Source: Trema orientale (Eukaryota > Streptophyta > Magnoliopsida > Rosales > Cannabaceae). Taken from it: DNA of 64,000 bases. Where the stretch lies: the NCBI GenBank assembly GCA_002914845.1, contig JXTC01000013.1, positions 1,412,475-1,476,474 on the forward strand. The letters run 5' to 3'. The notes below the pieces were generated by a model. That model was not told where the DNA came from. It saw nothing but the letters and a program-made list of their open reading frames with translations, and made no database searches. Shown in pieces: positions 46,690-56,307 of the stretch (positions are counted from its first letter, which is position 1; each line of letters starts with the position of its first letter). Both the position numbers and the translations under genes were made by a program.

Positions 46690-47650
46690 CTTTTAGGCCA
46701 TTTTCAACCCATAACACCAAAATAGTGTAAATGTCACATTAAACAGTAATTTCATCTCCAACCCATTACTCTATTTCTAACACCAAAAAGGAATATTTTG
46801 TGTATATTCATTTTTTATCTATTTTTTCATATAACTTTTTTCCTACCTCCCTATTATTTAGATATTTTACAAATTATGCCCATATACAATTTTATTATTC
46901 ATGTATTGAGCTAAGAATATGTTTTATTATTTAATAAACTTAAAAAACTAATAAATTAATAATTATATTTTATTAACTAAAATGATCTATTTACTATTAA
47001 TAAATTATTTAAAAGTAATTTTACATTAACAAAAATATTGGTAAACCAAAATATTAATAAAAGTATTGGGGATATTGAAAAGGATGAGCTCGGATAGACA
47101 ACAACAAATGGATATGTATAGGCAGAATATGGCCTTAAAAGAGAAGAAAGCAGAAAACAAAATTCTACTAAAAGACTTAAATTCCATCTATGATCCAAAC
47201 TTACGTGAATACTTTCGAGCTGAACAAGTAAGAATTGTTCACAAAAGAAACCAACAAGAACAATAAGAAGGAGGCATTCTTTTGCCACTAATGCATTAAG
47301 TCAATATTTTATAGATATTAGACATCTGGAAGATGATCTACCAGATTACTAAATTAGTAGTCTAATTTCTGTAATGTTATTGCTTTTATCTATTTTCAAT
47401 TATGTTTCTGTTCGAGTTTAATTTGAATATTTTATATTTTAATTAATATTTATTTAAATATTATGTGTTTTTATGTAATGTGTTATTACATGATATGTAA
47501 TTTAAATTCTATTAAGTGTTTGAGTTTTATTGTAATTGGTATTTTGTATTATTTACATATTAATTTTACTCCATAGAAAATTAATTACGAAATAATAATA
47601 AGAATTTGGGTCTCAAAATAAAGTTTTTTATGTTATGGTGCCAAAGTAAT
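46690..47650 (+). mobile_element. PIF/Harbinger relic
   Basis: The left side has a sequence typical of Harbinger ends (AGGCCATTTTCAACCCATAA, then CACCAAAATAGTG with a second CATCTCCAACCCATTACTC). The right side, near 47615-47650, has a partly complementary ATGTTATGGTGCCAAAG. Between them lies a short open frame (47066-47266) like the C-terminal part of the Myb-like/NAM-associated second protein these elements carry. The transposase gene itself is absent. The ends are degenerate, so the borders are approximate. Confidence 0.45.
47066..47266 (+). pseudogene. Fragment of NAM-associated C-terminal (Myb-like) Harbinger protein
   Basis: The 66-codon frame contains QQQMDMYRQNMALKEKKAEN and LNSIYDPNLREYFRAEQVRI. 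This Gln/Lys-rich helix followed by 'D-x-x-LREYF-x-x-x-Q-x-x-I' is characteristic of the NAM-associated C-terminal domain of Harbinger-linked plant Myb-like proteins. The N-terminal DNA-binding part is missing. It is probably a 5'-truncated relic. Confidence 0.45.
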
Positions 47651-48239
47651 AATTCTTTTTGTTAAAAACTATGTACTATGTACTTAGAGTCAAATATTAA
47701 TAACCAAAGCTGGGAGAGACTTTTTTGCAATTAAAATAAATGAAACAAAAAAAAATGGCGTATGAATGGTGTCACATCATATAGTACTTACTATTTATAC
47801 AATAATGATCCCATTTCTCTTGGAAGCCACGACATTTTATCAGGAGAGAAAGGAGATCAAGAAGGGAGACTTCGTCGTGAACTTTATAGAAGATATCGAA
47901 GTACAACAAAATGGGTAAGACAACTCTACAAAATCAATACTGGTATATAGAAAATTAGCTATGGTACATGAAATTTAATACGTGGCATATAACTTATAAA
48001 CTTAGTTCGACAATTTAGTCTGGTACATTGTAATTTGAATGTGGTATATGGTTTATAATGCCTGGTACATGACTTGTAAAAATTGACAATTTCTCTGATG
48101 AAAACAAGAGTCACTGCGGCATGTTTGTAATCAAGAGAGCAGAGGTGTTGATGATAGATGTTGATATAAAGAAAATCACACAAGATAAAAAGGCGTTTTT
48201 TTGGGCAAAAAATGGTAGTTGAACTTTTTCATTAGGTGG
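47651..48239. other. AT-rich sequence with GGTACAT-type words
   Basis: Non-coding apart from a 62-codon frame at 47762-47950 of unknown nature. From 47960 on, words such as GGTACATG, GGCATATAAC and GGTATATGG repeat irregularly. They resemble the repeats flanking the Mutator-like fragment, so this may be the outer part of that element. Confidence 0.4.
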
Positions 48240-48344
48240 ATAATAAGACAAAAACAGGATATACAAGTGATATGGAAATATAAATATGATTTGGGTTATT
48301 AACCAAATAAAAGCACAAAAGCGATATGGAAAATATAGTCAAAA

Positions 48345-48715
48345 CCATACTGGTTCAGTAGGTATATATACACATGTACCAAGTTATAATATCCATATAC
48401 CAAACACGAAAAATCATACTCCAACAAAAATCAGAACACATAATGGTTCAAGGTACATAAACACATGTACCAAGTTCTAATATTCATATACCAAACACGA
48501 AAAATCATATACCACAAAAAATCAGAACACATACTGGTTTAGTAGGTACATATACACATGTACCCAGTTATAACATCCATGTACCAAAGACGAAAAACTA
48601 TATACAACCAAAAATCAGAACACATACTGGTTTAGTTGGTACATATATACATGTACCAAGTTATAAAAGTCATGTACCAAATACGAAAAAATATATACAA
48701 AAAAAAAATCAGAAT
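48345..48715. repeat. Tandem repeat, four units of ~92 bp
   Basis: Units begin near 48346, 48437, 48529 and 48622 with ACATACTGGTTTAGTAGGTA or close variants. Each contains CACATGTACCAAGTTATAA, CCATATACCAAACACGAAAA and AAAAATCAGAACAC. They stop exactly where the Mutator-like coding remnant ends, so they may have formed at a deletion joint. Confidence 0.85.
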
Positions 48716-49841
48716 AGAAAAACAAACATACTTGGGTTCGAACTCTTTAAAGCTGCCAGGAATGATGGAATCAAACAATAAGAGTCCTCCGGATGACCAT
48801 CAACAGCAGCATAAGTAAGTTCCCAAGCAGTCCAAGCTTTATAATAGCTAATCTTTATATGATACTTCATACGCATGTAATCAATAATATCTTGGGGAAT
48901 CACTCACCTATTCTTATCTTCCTTAATTTTGTTCAAAATACACTCACAAACAAGTTCGCTAGTCGCTTTCCTATGGTCACGGACAACAACATCTAATGAG
49001 CAAGTATGCTTATTAACATACTTATGAATGATCCATAAGCCACCTTGTCTACACTTCGAAGCGCGAAGAGACCATGAACAATTTAAACCAACACATGCAA
49101 TCGAAAGCCCATCCGGGCTAGGCTTTACTGTTTTATACTCAAAATTCTTCTTCATTGCAACTAAACTCAAGGCTTTTTGCAATATCTTCTTATCAGCAAA
49201 CATATATTTTTCTTTCAGCTCGTCCAAGTTGTTTGGGTCTACTAAATAACCTTCCACATCATCAAAATTAGAAGAGTTGCTAAAAGTGGGAGTCGAAATG
49301 GAAGAAACAATAGAACTTCCAGCTTGGTAGAAAGATGAACCAACCTCAAATGTCCTTGTTGAACCACTACATTTAGAAGATGAACCAACATCAAGAACAC
49401 ATGTTCCACTCCCTAAAGAAGATGAACCAGCCTCAACTACACATGAATCTCCACCTAAAAACTCATTAACAGATGAACCAATAGGACCAAAACTAACTGT
49501 GCTTATATTTATATCTTCTGAAAGTACCTCATCATAGGTAATGATGAGTGGGTACTTCATAGCATTATCATCCTTTGCCATATACAAAAACCAGGCTAAT
49601 CCACTATTGCTCTTAATCTCCAAAAGATTATTCCTAGAACCATCATAATCCATATCAACAAACAAATGAATCACATGTCTTAATCTATCAAGACCTAAAT
49701 AAGGCTCTTTGAAAAGAAATTCAACAAATCTAAATACATTGTCCCTTCTTTAACCAAAGTTCCAGTGAATCTAAAATCAATGTACTTTTTATTCTCATCC
49801 CAATGACCATTATAATGAATAATCATAGGTATCACTGCCAT
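48710..49841 (-). pseudogene. MULE transposase, N-terminal fragment
   Basis: The start at 49841 follows a good acceptor (ATTATAG then GTATGG). The first part (MAVIPMIIHYNGHWDENKKY, then FTGTLVKEGTMYLDLL) is the small N-terminal domain common in plant MULE proteins. A one-base frameshift near 49700 separates it from the continuation RLRHVIHLFVDMDYDG. A Ser/Gly-rich linker follows, then the MuDR DNA-binding region (LKEKYMFADKKILQKALSLV, GLNCSWSLRASKCRQG, WIIHKYVNKHTCSLDVV). A TGA lies at about 48902. Beyond it the frame continues as ISYYKAWTAWELTYAAVDGH and PEDSYCLIPSFLAALKSSNP, again typical MULE sequence, and then ends at the tandem repeats. The catalytic core is absent. Confidence 0.75.
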
Positions 49842-50029
49842 ACCTATAATAACAAAACAAACAATTAACAAAAATTCAATAGTAACAACACGGCCAAAAA
49901 AAAAAAGAAATAGTACAAGATTCTCTACACAATATAAATAAGCATATGTACAAAAATTCATGTAACTGGAAATGAGAAAGATAGAAACAAAATAAAAAAA
50001 TAACAAAATATCAAATATCTAAAGAACCT

Positions 50030-50550
50030 GGTACGAAACCTCATATATAATGACAAAAATTTTACATACCAAGACTAAAAATTAGTAAACCTCAAAGTGT
50101 AAGAATAAGAGCTAGAAAAAAAATAACAGTATCATATACTTAAAGTAATAAACCTGGCATATAGCTCTATATACCATGACCAAAAATTCATTGTGTAAGA
50201 GCACATAGAAAGAAAATAAAAAATCCAATATCTCAATATAATGAATCAGAATCTGGTACATAACCTCATATATCATGACAAATGTTTTATATACCACGAC
50301 CAAAAATCTATGAACCAAACAACAAAGTAATTGTCAGTAATCAACAATAGCCATATAAAAGAAAGATTATATACCATGACAAAAAGCGAATATACAAAGA
50401 CCAAAACATTATGAACCAAACAAGAATATTAAATATCTTTAACAACTAAAACAATAGAACAGCAGTTGCATATACCACCAGAAAAAATAAATATACCACT
50501 ACAACAATAATACATACCACGACAAAAAATTGATGAACCATTACTAATTA
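50030..50550. repeat. Diverged short repeats rich in ATACCA/CATGACAAAAA
   Basis: At least five loosely related units (near 50031, 50155, 50254, 50370 and 50475) share CTGGTACATAACCTCATATA, ATACCATGACCAAAAATC and ATGAACCAAACAA words. They lie in the presumed intron of the MULE gene. Unit length varies from about 90 to 125 bp. Confidence 0.55.
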
Positions 50551-50745
50551 CATAGTATAATTCCAAAAAAAAAAAAAAAAGCCATCAGAAAGAAAAACAA
50601 GGATTAGACTTAAATTAACAATAATTGTAACACGAATAAGAAGCACAAATAAAAATCCCCAAAAATATATACAATATAATCAAACACAAAAAATATAGAT
50701 ATGATTAAAAAAAAAGAAAATTAAAATCAAGAAAATAATGCATAC

Positions 50746-51050
50746 CTAACAAGATCTAATCCAAAGCTGAACTCGACCAATGCAAAGGAAGAAAACGACC
50801 GAATCGCCGGAGAAGATGAAGCAGAACCAGAAAAATGTCGGAATACGAAGTTCAGCCCAAAAACACCAGAGAAAAAGAAAGGGAACAAAAACAACGCCGG
50901 AAAACAATGCCTCTTCGCCAGAGATTCGAGAGAGAAGAACGAGAGAGAGAGAGAAGAACGAGAATGAGAGAGAAAGAGAACGAGAAACAGAGAAGAACGA
51001 GAGAGAGAGAGAGAGAGAGAGAATCACGAAAGATTCGGAAAACTGAAACA
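50746..51050 (-). other. Leader exon of the MULE gene
   Basis: The minus strand is a pyrimidine-rich plant leader (CTCTCTCT tracts, then TTCTCCGGCG) ending GTTAG with a GTATG donor at 50745. The GA tracts on the + strand give long Arg/Glu-rich frames that are not believed to be real. A leader exon followed by an intron before the ATG at 49841 is the simplest reading. Confidence 0.45.
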
Positions 51051-51066
51051 GAATAAACTGGAAATT

Positions 51067-51855
51067 AGAGCTGGCAATTCATGTCCACGGGTCGCATTCG
51101 TGTCGTGTCGATGTACATGTATAACAGGTAAATGCTCAACCTGAACACGACCCATTTAATAAATAAGTCAGAAATTCTGACACGAACACGACCCGTTTAT
51201 AAACGAGTTGATATGACACGACCCGTGTAACCCGTTTACTAAATAAGTCATATTGACCCGTGACACGTGACACGTGACCCGCGAACACGACCCGAACATG
51301 ACTCGTTTAATAAAGGGTCTTATAGAAATATGACCAAATTTTGGGTCCAATTCAAGTAAATATCATTTTTATCAAATGTTATTGCAAAATATGTTATATA
51401 TATTTATATACTAAGTATAAAATTTTATATACTAAATATTAAAAATTATATACCTAGTACATTTCAATACAACAACTGAAATTGGTAGATATGTTATTTA
51501 CCAAGTATAAAAATATATATACCGGAACATTTAATTATAAAATTTAAAAAGTAAACATCTACTTAATTAAATTTAAAATATTAGTCATACACCCAAATTT
51601 CTCTAAAAAATAAATAGGTAAGAAATTACAGGACATGACACGATTATAAACGGGTTGACACGACACGATGCGACCCGTTTACAAAACAGGTAATTTTGGT
51701 TTTGGCGGGTTCAACTCGAACACGACCCGTTAATTAAACGGGTCAATATCTCTAAACCGAATACGACACGAACACGATTAAGCTAAATCCAAATCTGTTC
51801 ATTTTGTGCGAGTTTCGAGTCGTGTTGTCGTGTCATGTCACAAATTGCCAACCCT
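51067..51855. mobile_element. 789-bp TIR element with 10-bp target duplication
   Basis: Ends AGAGCTGGCAATT and AGGGTTGGCAATT (right end, complement) are flanked by the perfect direct repeat ACTGGAAATT at 51057-51066 and 51856-51865. Next to both ends lie ACACGACCCGTTTA-type repeats in opposite orientations, forming a large imperfect palindrome. No protein is encoded. A 9-10-bp duplication points to a non-autonomous Mutator-type element. The terminal GGTTGGCAA word is familiar from plant MITEs. A 60-bp internal stretch near 51548-51612 resembles sequence just outside the right end. Confidence 0.85.
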
Positions 51856-51865
51856 ACTGGAAATT

Positions 51866-52193
51866 TTAATTAAGGGTAAAACTAGAAAACAATAACATTT
51901 ATTAGCTAACAGTTTTTAAAATTTTTCAAATGGGTGGACATTTTACTATAAATTAAAAGGAATAGACATCAATTAAGTCAAATTTAAAAAGATGGACATA
52001 TACCACAATTTCACTAAAAAAAAAAAAAGGAAATAACCCAAAAAAAAAAATATAAAAAAAAAACCGATAAAATAAGGAAAGAAGAAAACGCATACATGCA
52101 GACCGTAGCCTATATATTCATATTTCATCTTGTTATTCTTCTTCTACCTCCACTGGTCCGCTCCTAAACCCTAAATCGCCATTCTCCGAATTA
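51866..52193. other. AT-rich flank and upstream region of the AspRS remnant
   Basis: The first part (51895-52025) resembles the end of a DNA transposon and partly repeats the interior of the neighbouring MITE. The last ~100 bp (TATATATTC near 52110, then a CT-rich leader and AAACCCTAAA near 52167) look like the core promoter and leader of the aspartyl-tRNA synthetase gene copy. Confidence 0.4.
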
Positions 52194-54428
52194 ACGTCTA
52201 ACGAGTCCGAAACCCCGTCATCGGTCTCTGATCCGCCACAACCAGAACAATCTCAGGCCGAGGACGAGTCCAAGTCCGTCCGCAAGAAGGAAGCCGCCAA
52301 GCTCGAGAAGCTGCGCCGTCGCCAGGAGGCCGCGCTGGCTTCCTCCGCCGCCAACTACGGCGATGTGCCGCTGCCGGAGCTCCAGTCCAAGACTCCGGCC
52401 GACGTCCGTCTCTGGACCGACGTCGGCGCGCTTAACGAGGCCCTGAAGGACCAGTACGTGCTCGTGCGGGGTCGAGCCCAGACGATCCGACCCGTCAGCA
52501 AGAACATGGCCTTCGTCCTGGTTCGTGAGAAAGGCTTCACCCTACAGTGCGTGGTTACGGCGATTCCTGATGTTGTTAGCCGCCAGATGGTGAAGTTCGT
52601 CTCTGGGGTGAACCGCGAGTCCATTGTGGATGTTGAAGGAATCGTCTCCGTCCCCAAATATCCCATTACGGGTGCCACACAACAGGTTTGCCAGTCGTTC
52701 TTTTTTTTTTTTTTTTAAATTTTTTTATTATATATTTGTATCTCGTGACCATGAGATTGTAATAACTGTTAGAGGATTGTAAGTTCTCTGGTTTTTTAAA
52801 TCTTCATGAAGAACATTGCCAATGAAGAGAGTGTTTAATTGCGACCCAAATGGGGAATAACCTTGCCCAATGGAGTGCACAGAAAGCTGAGAAAAAATCG
52901 TTTTTTGGGTTTTCTTTATCGCAGGTGGAGATTCAGGTGAGGAAATTTTACTGTGTCAATAGGGCATTGCCGAACCTACCTATTAACATTGAGGATGCGG
53001 CTCGGAGTGATATTGAGTATGAAAAAGCTAAGCAAGTAATGATTTCTATTGCTGCTTACCTCTTTGAAGAAAGCTTTGGTTGTTTTTTAAACCCTTTGTA
53101 ATTGATATGTATTTGATCATGTGGTGGATTTAGGCTGGAGAACAGGCCGTTCAAGTTCGTCGGGATACACGTTTAGATAATAGAGTTATTGACACACGAA
53201 CACCTGCTAACCAAGGGATATTTCGCATTCAGTGTCAAGTTGGAACTGTGAGTTGCTACTTCTTGATATTTGCCTTTCTGTTTTTGGCTCTACTTCTTTC
53301 TATGCATATGCAATATAGGAATGTAGTGAGATTTTCATTTTCTAAATTAGAGTCAAATCGTTAAGACTTATTTGAGGTTTTGTTTTATTTGTCTCTCTAT
53401 CCTTTATATGTTAAGCAAAATCGATTTTTCTTTTTAAGATTTATTTCTATATATTGTAATGTGTCATGTCATCGTGCAGGTATTTCGGCAGTTCTTGCTT
53501 TCTGAAGGTTTTGTCGAAATTCATACTCCAAAATTAATAGCTAGCTCCAGTGAAGGTGGTGCTTCTGTATTTGAACTGGACTACAAAGGGCAACCTGCAT
53601 GCCTTGCCCAGTCACCTCAGCTTCACAAGCAAATGGCTATATGTGGTGATTTCGGGCGCGTTTTTGAGATTGGTCCTGTATTTAGAGCAGAGAACTCTCA
53701 CTCACAGGCATTTGTGTGAGTTTACTGGTCTTGATGTGGAAATGGAGATCAAGAATCACTACTTTGAGGTACCGTTGCTTCTTTAAGGATAGTTGATGTC
53801 TAGCACCTGCATTGTTGATGGCCTGACATTTTGAGTATTCTACTGGTTTGCTCGGGTAATGGATATTGTGGACCGTTTATTTGTTGCAATGTTTGACAGT
53901 TTGAACAAGAATTGTGAGAAAGAGCTTAAAGCTGTAAGCAGGCAATATCCATTCGAGCCTCTAAAGGTTGTGATACATATTTCACATTTATATATTTTTA
54001 TCAATTATTTGAGCAACTTTAAGAAATGTTTCAGCCTTTTAGTGTTTGCATCTGATTGTTCAATTTGTCAAATTTGCAGTTCCTGAGGAAGACTCTTCGG
54101 CTTACATTTGAAGAAGGTGTTCAAATGCTCAAAGTATGGAGTTTGTTGGTTCAACCCTCCATTTTTCTTTTAAAATTGTTTGCAAGCAAAAGTTACTATC
54201 ATCTTGCCCATGGCATGAAAATTGCTAGTTGTCTTTGGACTGCTTTTGGCTGTTAGGAGTTCTATGCCATTGAAAACTTCTTTTAGTTTTATTTTTTAAT
54301 CCTTTTACTCTGTTTAGTTTTTATGTTGTGTTTTACTTGCTTCTACAGGATGCTGGTGTTGAAGTTGATCCTCTAGGGGATTTGAACACGGAGTCGGAGA
54401 GAAAATTGGGCAAGCTAGTTTTAGAGAA
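52194..54428 (+). pseudogene. Cytosolic aspartyl-tRNA synthetase, 3'-truncated copy
   Basis: Exons 52194-52685, 52925-53035, 53134-53247, 53480-53768, 53856-53966, 54080-54133 and 54349-54428 encode the first two-thirds of a eukaryotic-type AspRS, which charges tRNA-Asp. Seen in order: a Lys/Glu-rich N-terminal extension (KKEAAKLEKLRRRQEAAL), the OB-fold anticodon domain (VLVRGRAQTIRPVSKNMAFV), then class II catalytic motif 1 ([17 protein letters not shown]) and motif 2 region ([14 protein letters not shown]). Damage: the expected start codon reads ACG (52194), two bases are missing near 53700 (between AENS and HRHLCEF), and the acceptor before 53856 reads GG instead of AG. The exons for motif 3 and the C-terminus are absent. 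Introns are retained, so this is a duplicated rather than retroposed copy. It could still be a degraded true locus. Confidence 0.85.
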
Positions 54429-54478
54429 GTAATCTACTCCTTATACTTTATCATACTCTAATGTTGCGAGCTAGTTGC

Positions 54479-54674
54479 TAAGATTCTTATATTTCATTGC
54501 ATATGGAGGATGAGTTAAAAACTTAAATTAGTTTCATATACACAAGGAGTATATGTTTGGCTGTCAAAAAAGGAGTTGAATAAATTTTGTAAAATATTGT
54601 TAAGATTCTTATATTTCAATGCATATGGAGGATGAGTTAGAAACATAAATTAGTTTCATATACACAAGGAGTAT
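54479..54674. repeat. Direct repeat, ~74-bp unit x2
   Basis: Units near 54479-54552 and 54601-54674 share AAGATTCTTATATTTCATTG, GCATATGGAGGATGAGTTA and TTAGTTTCATATACACAAGG with few differences. They lie just downstream of the last AspRS exon, in what would have been its next intron. Confidence 0.85.
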
Positions 54675-54744
54675 TATGAACACCCCCAGCACAAAAAAAA
54701 AAAAAAAAGGTGGGGGGTGCTAAAAAAAAAAAGTAAGGGGGTGT

Positions 54745-55304
54745 ACAATACTATGTTTGGTGCGCCGTATTGTATTGTATTGTATTGTATTGTATTGTAT
54801 TGTATTGTGATGTATTGTATTGGATTGTATTGTATTGTATTATTCTATTACAATACTCTGTTTGGTGTTGCATTTATATTAATTAAGATGTTGTATTAAA
54901 AATTTAATTTTGAAAAATACCATTTTTAAAACTTTATTTAGAAAAATACCATTTTAAAAAAATATTTGGGAAAATACCACTTGTAAAATTACCACTTTTT
55001 TAAAAAATTATTTACGAAAAAATCACTTTTTAGATATAAATTAAGAAAAATACCACTTTTAAAAATTTATTTAGAAAAATACCATTTTTGAAAAGGATAG
55101 AGTGACGTGAGAGAGAAAATGATAAGAAAAGAAATTAAGAACAGAAAAGTGAAGAGAGTGAGTATTGTACAATACTACGTTAAAGTTAAAATTATGTAAT
55201 ACAGACATTTTATTTTGTATTAGATAATACTCTCCGTATTGTATTAAATTTTAATGTCATATTAAATAATACAATACAAAGGTACAACCAAACACAGTAT
55301 TATG
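54745..55304. mobile_element. ~560-bp MITE with a TATTG microsatellite
   Basis: Imperfect inverted ends share AATACTATGTTTGGT (left) and its complement ACCAAACACAGTATT (right). Just inside the left end is a (TATTG)n array at about 54768-54838. The core has five to six loose repeats of AAAATACCACTTTTAAAA (54905-55095). There is no coding capacity. The target duplication is unclear, so it is probably a hAT- or Harbinger-type non-autonomous element. Confidence 0.6.
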
Positions 55305-55593
55305 TTTAATTAATACAATACATAGTCCTTATACACTGTAACAAACATGACATTAAGTTTATCATTAACACCCACCACAGACCATTTAGGGTTCACCATA
55401 TCAGTATCCAATATCCAAAGAGTATCAACAGAAAAACATCGGTCAAAATAAGCAGGTGCGTAAACGAAATGGAATTGATTTATGTTTCTCAAATTGTAAA
55501 CAAAAACCACCATGGGAAATAACCCACTGTAAAACAACAATTACATACTCTGGCCAACTAGTGATATCCCTGACCAATTTATAACTATTATAA

Positions 55594-56248
55594 TCAGTAA
55601 CCAAAACCGTTCCCTACAAAATCCTCCCCTTCACTACTAAAAGACTCCACCAATTGACTATCATCCCCATCATCATCACCACCACCACCTTCTGTCATAA
55701 ACTCGAGTATTCCTGGTCCACCATCAAAATCCACAGAATCCCAATCATCATCCTCATCATCAAGGTCTGTCGAACTATCATCGTCATCATCATTGCTCAT
55801 ATCATCAACATCAGTATCACCATCCATATCAAGATCCGGACCAAGTAAAGGGTCAATNCCTCGCTCTCAGCGTCATCTGGATCAGAATCATCATCATCGG
55901 TTGGTCTTCGGAGACCGGTCTCGTACACCCTAGCTGAAGCGGACATCTCATCTTGGTCATCCATCGTAATCAACCCAAGAAATGAATCAGTGGGCTCCGT
56001 CGCAAAGTCAAGGACACAACGATCAGCAGGGACTGTGGCAATCTCGGAGTAGTTCGGAAGGCATTAAAGAGAGCATGCTTTACTCGGCATGTGTGGAATG
56101 ACGACATTACATCCACAAGATTTCTCCTGAGAATTGCATAGATTACATCACCACGTGCGTTAAATGTTATTGTTGCTTGGTCAAGTGAAGGAACACTGCA
56201 GAGGAGTCTTAACTTCCGGAGATCCCAGACCTCAGAGTTTAAAATAAC
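55594..56248 (-). pseudogene. DCAF1 (DDB1-CUL4 associated factor 1), C-terminal exon remnant
   Basis: A minus-strand exon opens after a good acceptor (TTTAACAG) at 56248 with NSEVWDLRKLRLLCSVPSLD, then TITFNARGDVIYAILRRNL, CVLDFATEPTDSFLGLITMD, a long Asp/Glu-rich tail and the ending DFVGNGFGY. This is the C-terminal WD40 end and acidic tail of plant DCAF1, a substrate receptor of CUL4-DDB1 ubiquitin ligases; the acidic tail is a family hallmark. The join after FNAFR lacks about 14 bases compared with relatives, which breaks the frame near 56060. One ambiguous base lies at 55858. All upstream exons are missing from the window. A Gypsy fossil is inserted in the adjoining intron 60 bp away, so the rest could lie beyond the right edge. 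Confidence 0.8.
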
Positions 56249-56307
56249 CTGTTAAAGAAGACAAATTTAGTAAAAAGTATCTATAATCAAAGTACTACAA
56301 GATTGAT

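Larger units (their letters stand above)
48240..51050 (-). mobile_element. Truncated Mutator-like element (MULE)
   Basis: A minus-strand unit made of a leader exon (51050-50746), an intron, and a coding remnant of the transposase N-terminal half (49841-48710), with repeat-rich flanks on both sides (48345-48715 and 50030-50550). The catalytic DDE and zinc-knuckle regions are missing. No long terminal inverted repeats were identified, so the borders are approximate and it may be a non-TIR MULE. The two repeat arrays share GTACC/ATACCA-type words, which suggests subterminal repeats. Confidence 0.6.

Noticed and set aside
47762-47950. 62-codon frame as a secreted peptide gene
   Set aside because: No signal peptide or cysteine pattern, and no promoter or relatives recognised.
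48345-48715. CRISPR-like array
   Set aside because: The repeats are plain ~92-bp tandem units without distinct spacers, in a eukaryotic genome.
50780-51046. Arg/Glu-rich open frames on the + strand
   Set aside because: They come from GA microsatellite tracts in the complement of a leader exon. Composition, not coding, explains them.
54717-54899. Cys/Ile/Leu/Tyr repeat protein
   Set aside because: Translation of the TATTG microsatellite.
54429-55593. Missing 3' exons of AspRS
   Set aside because: Searched by eye for motif 3 and the C-terminus (GLGLERVVML-like, FPRDP). Nothing was found, so the copy is called truncated.
55654-55848. Ile/Thr-rich + strand frame
   Set aside because: It is the complement of the Asp/Glu-rich DCAF1 tail.
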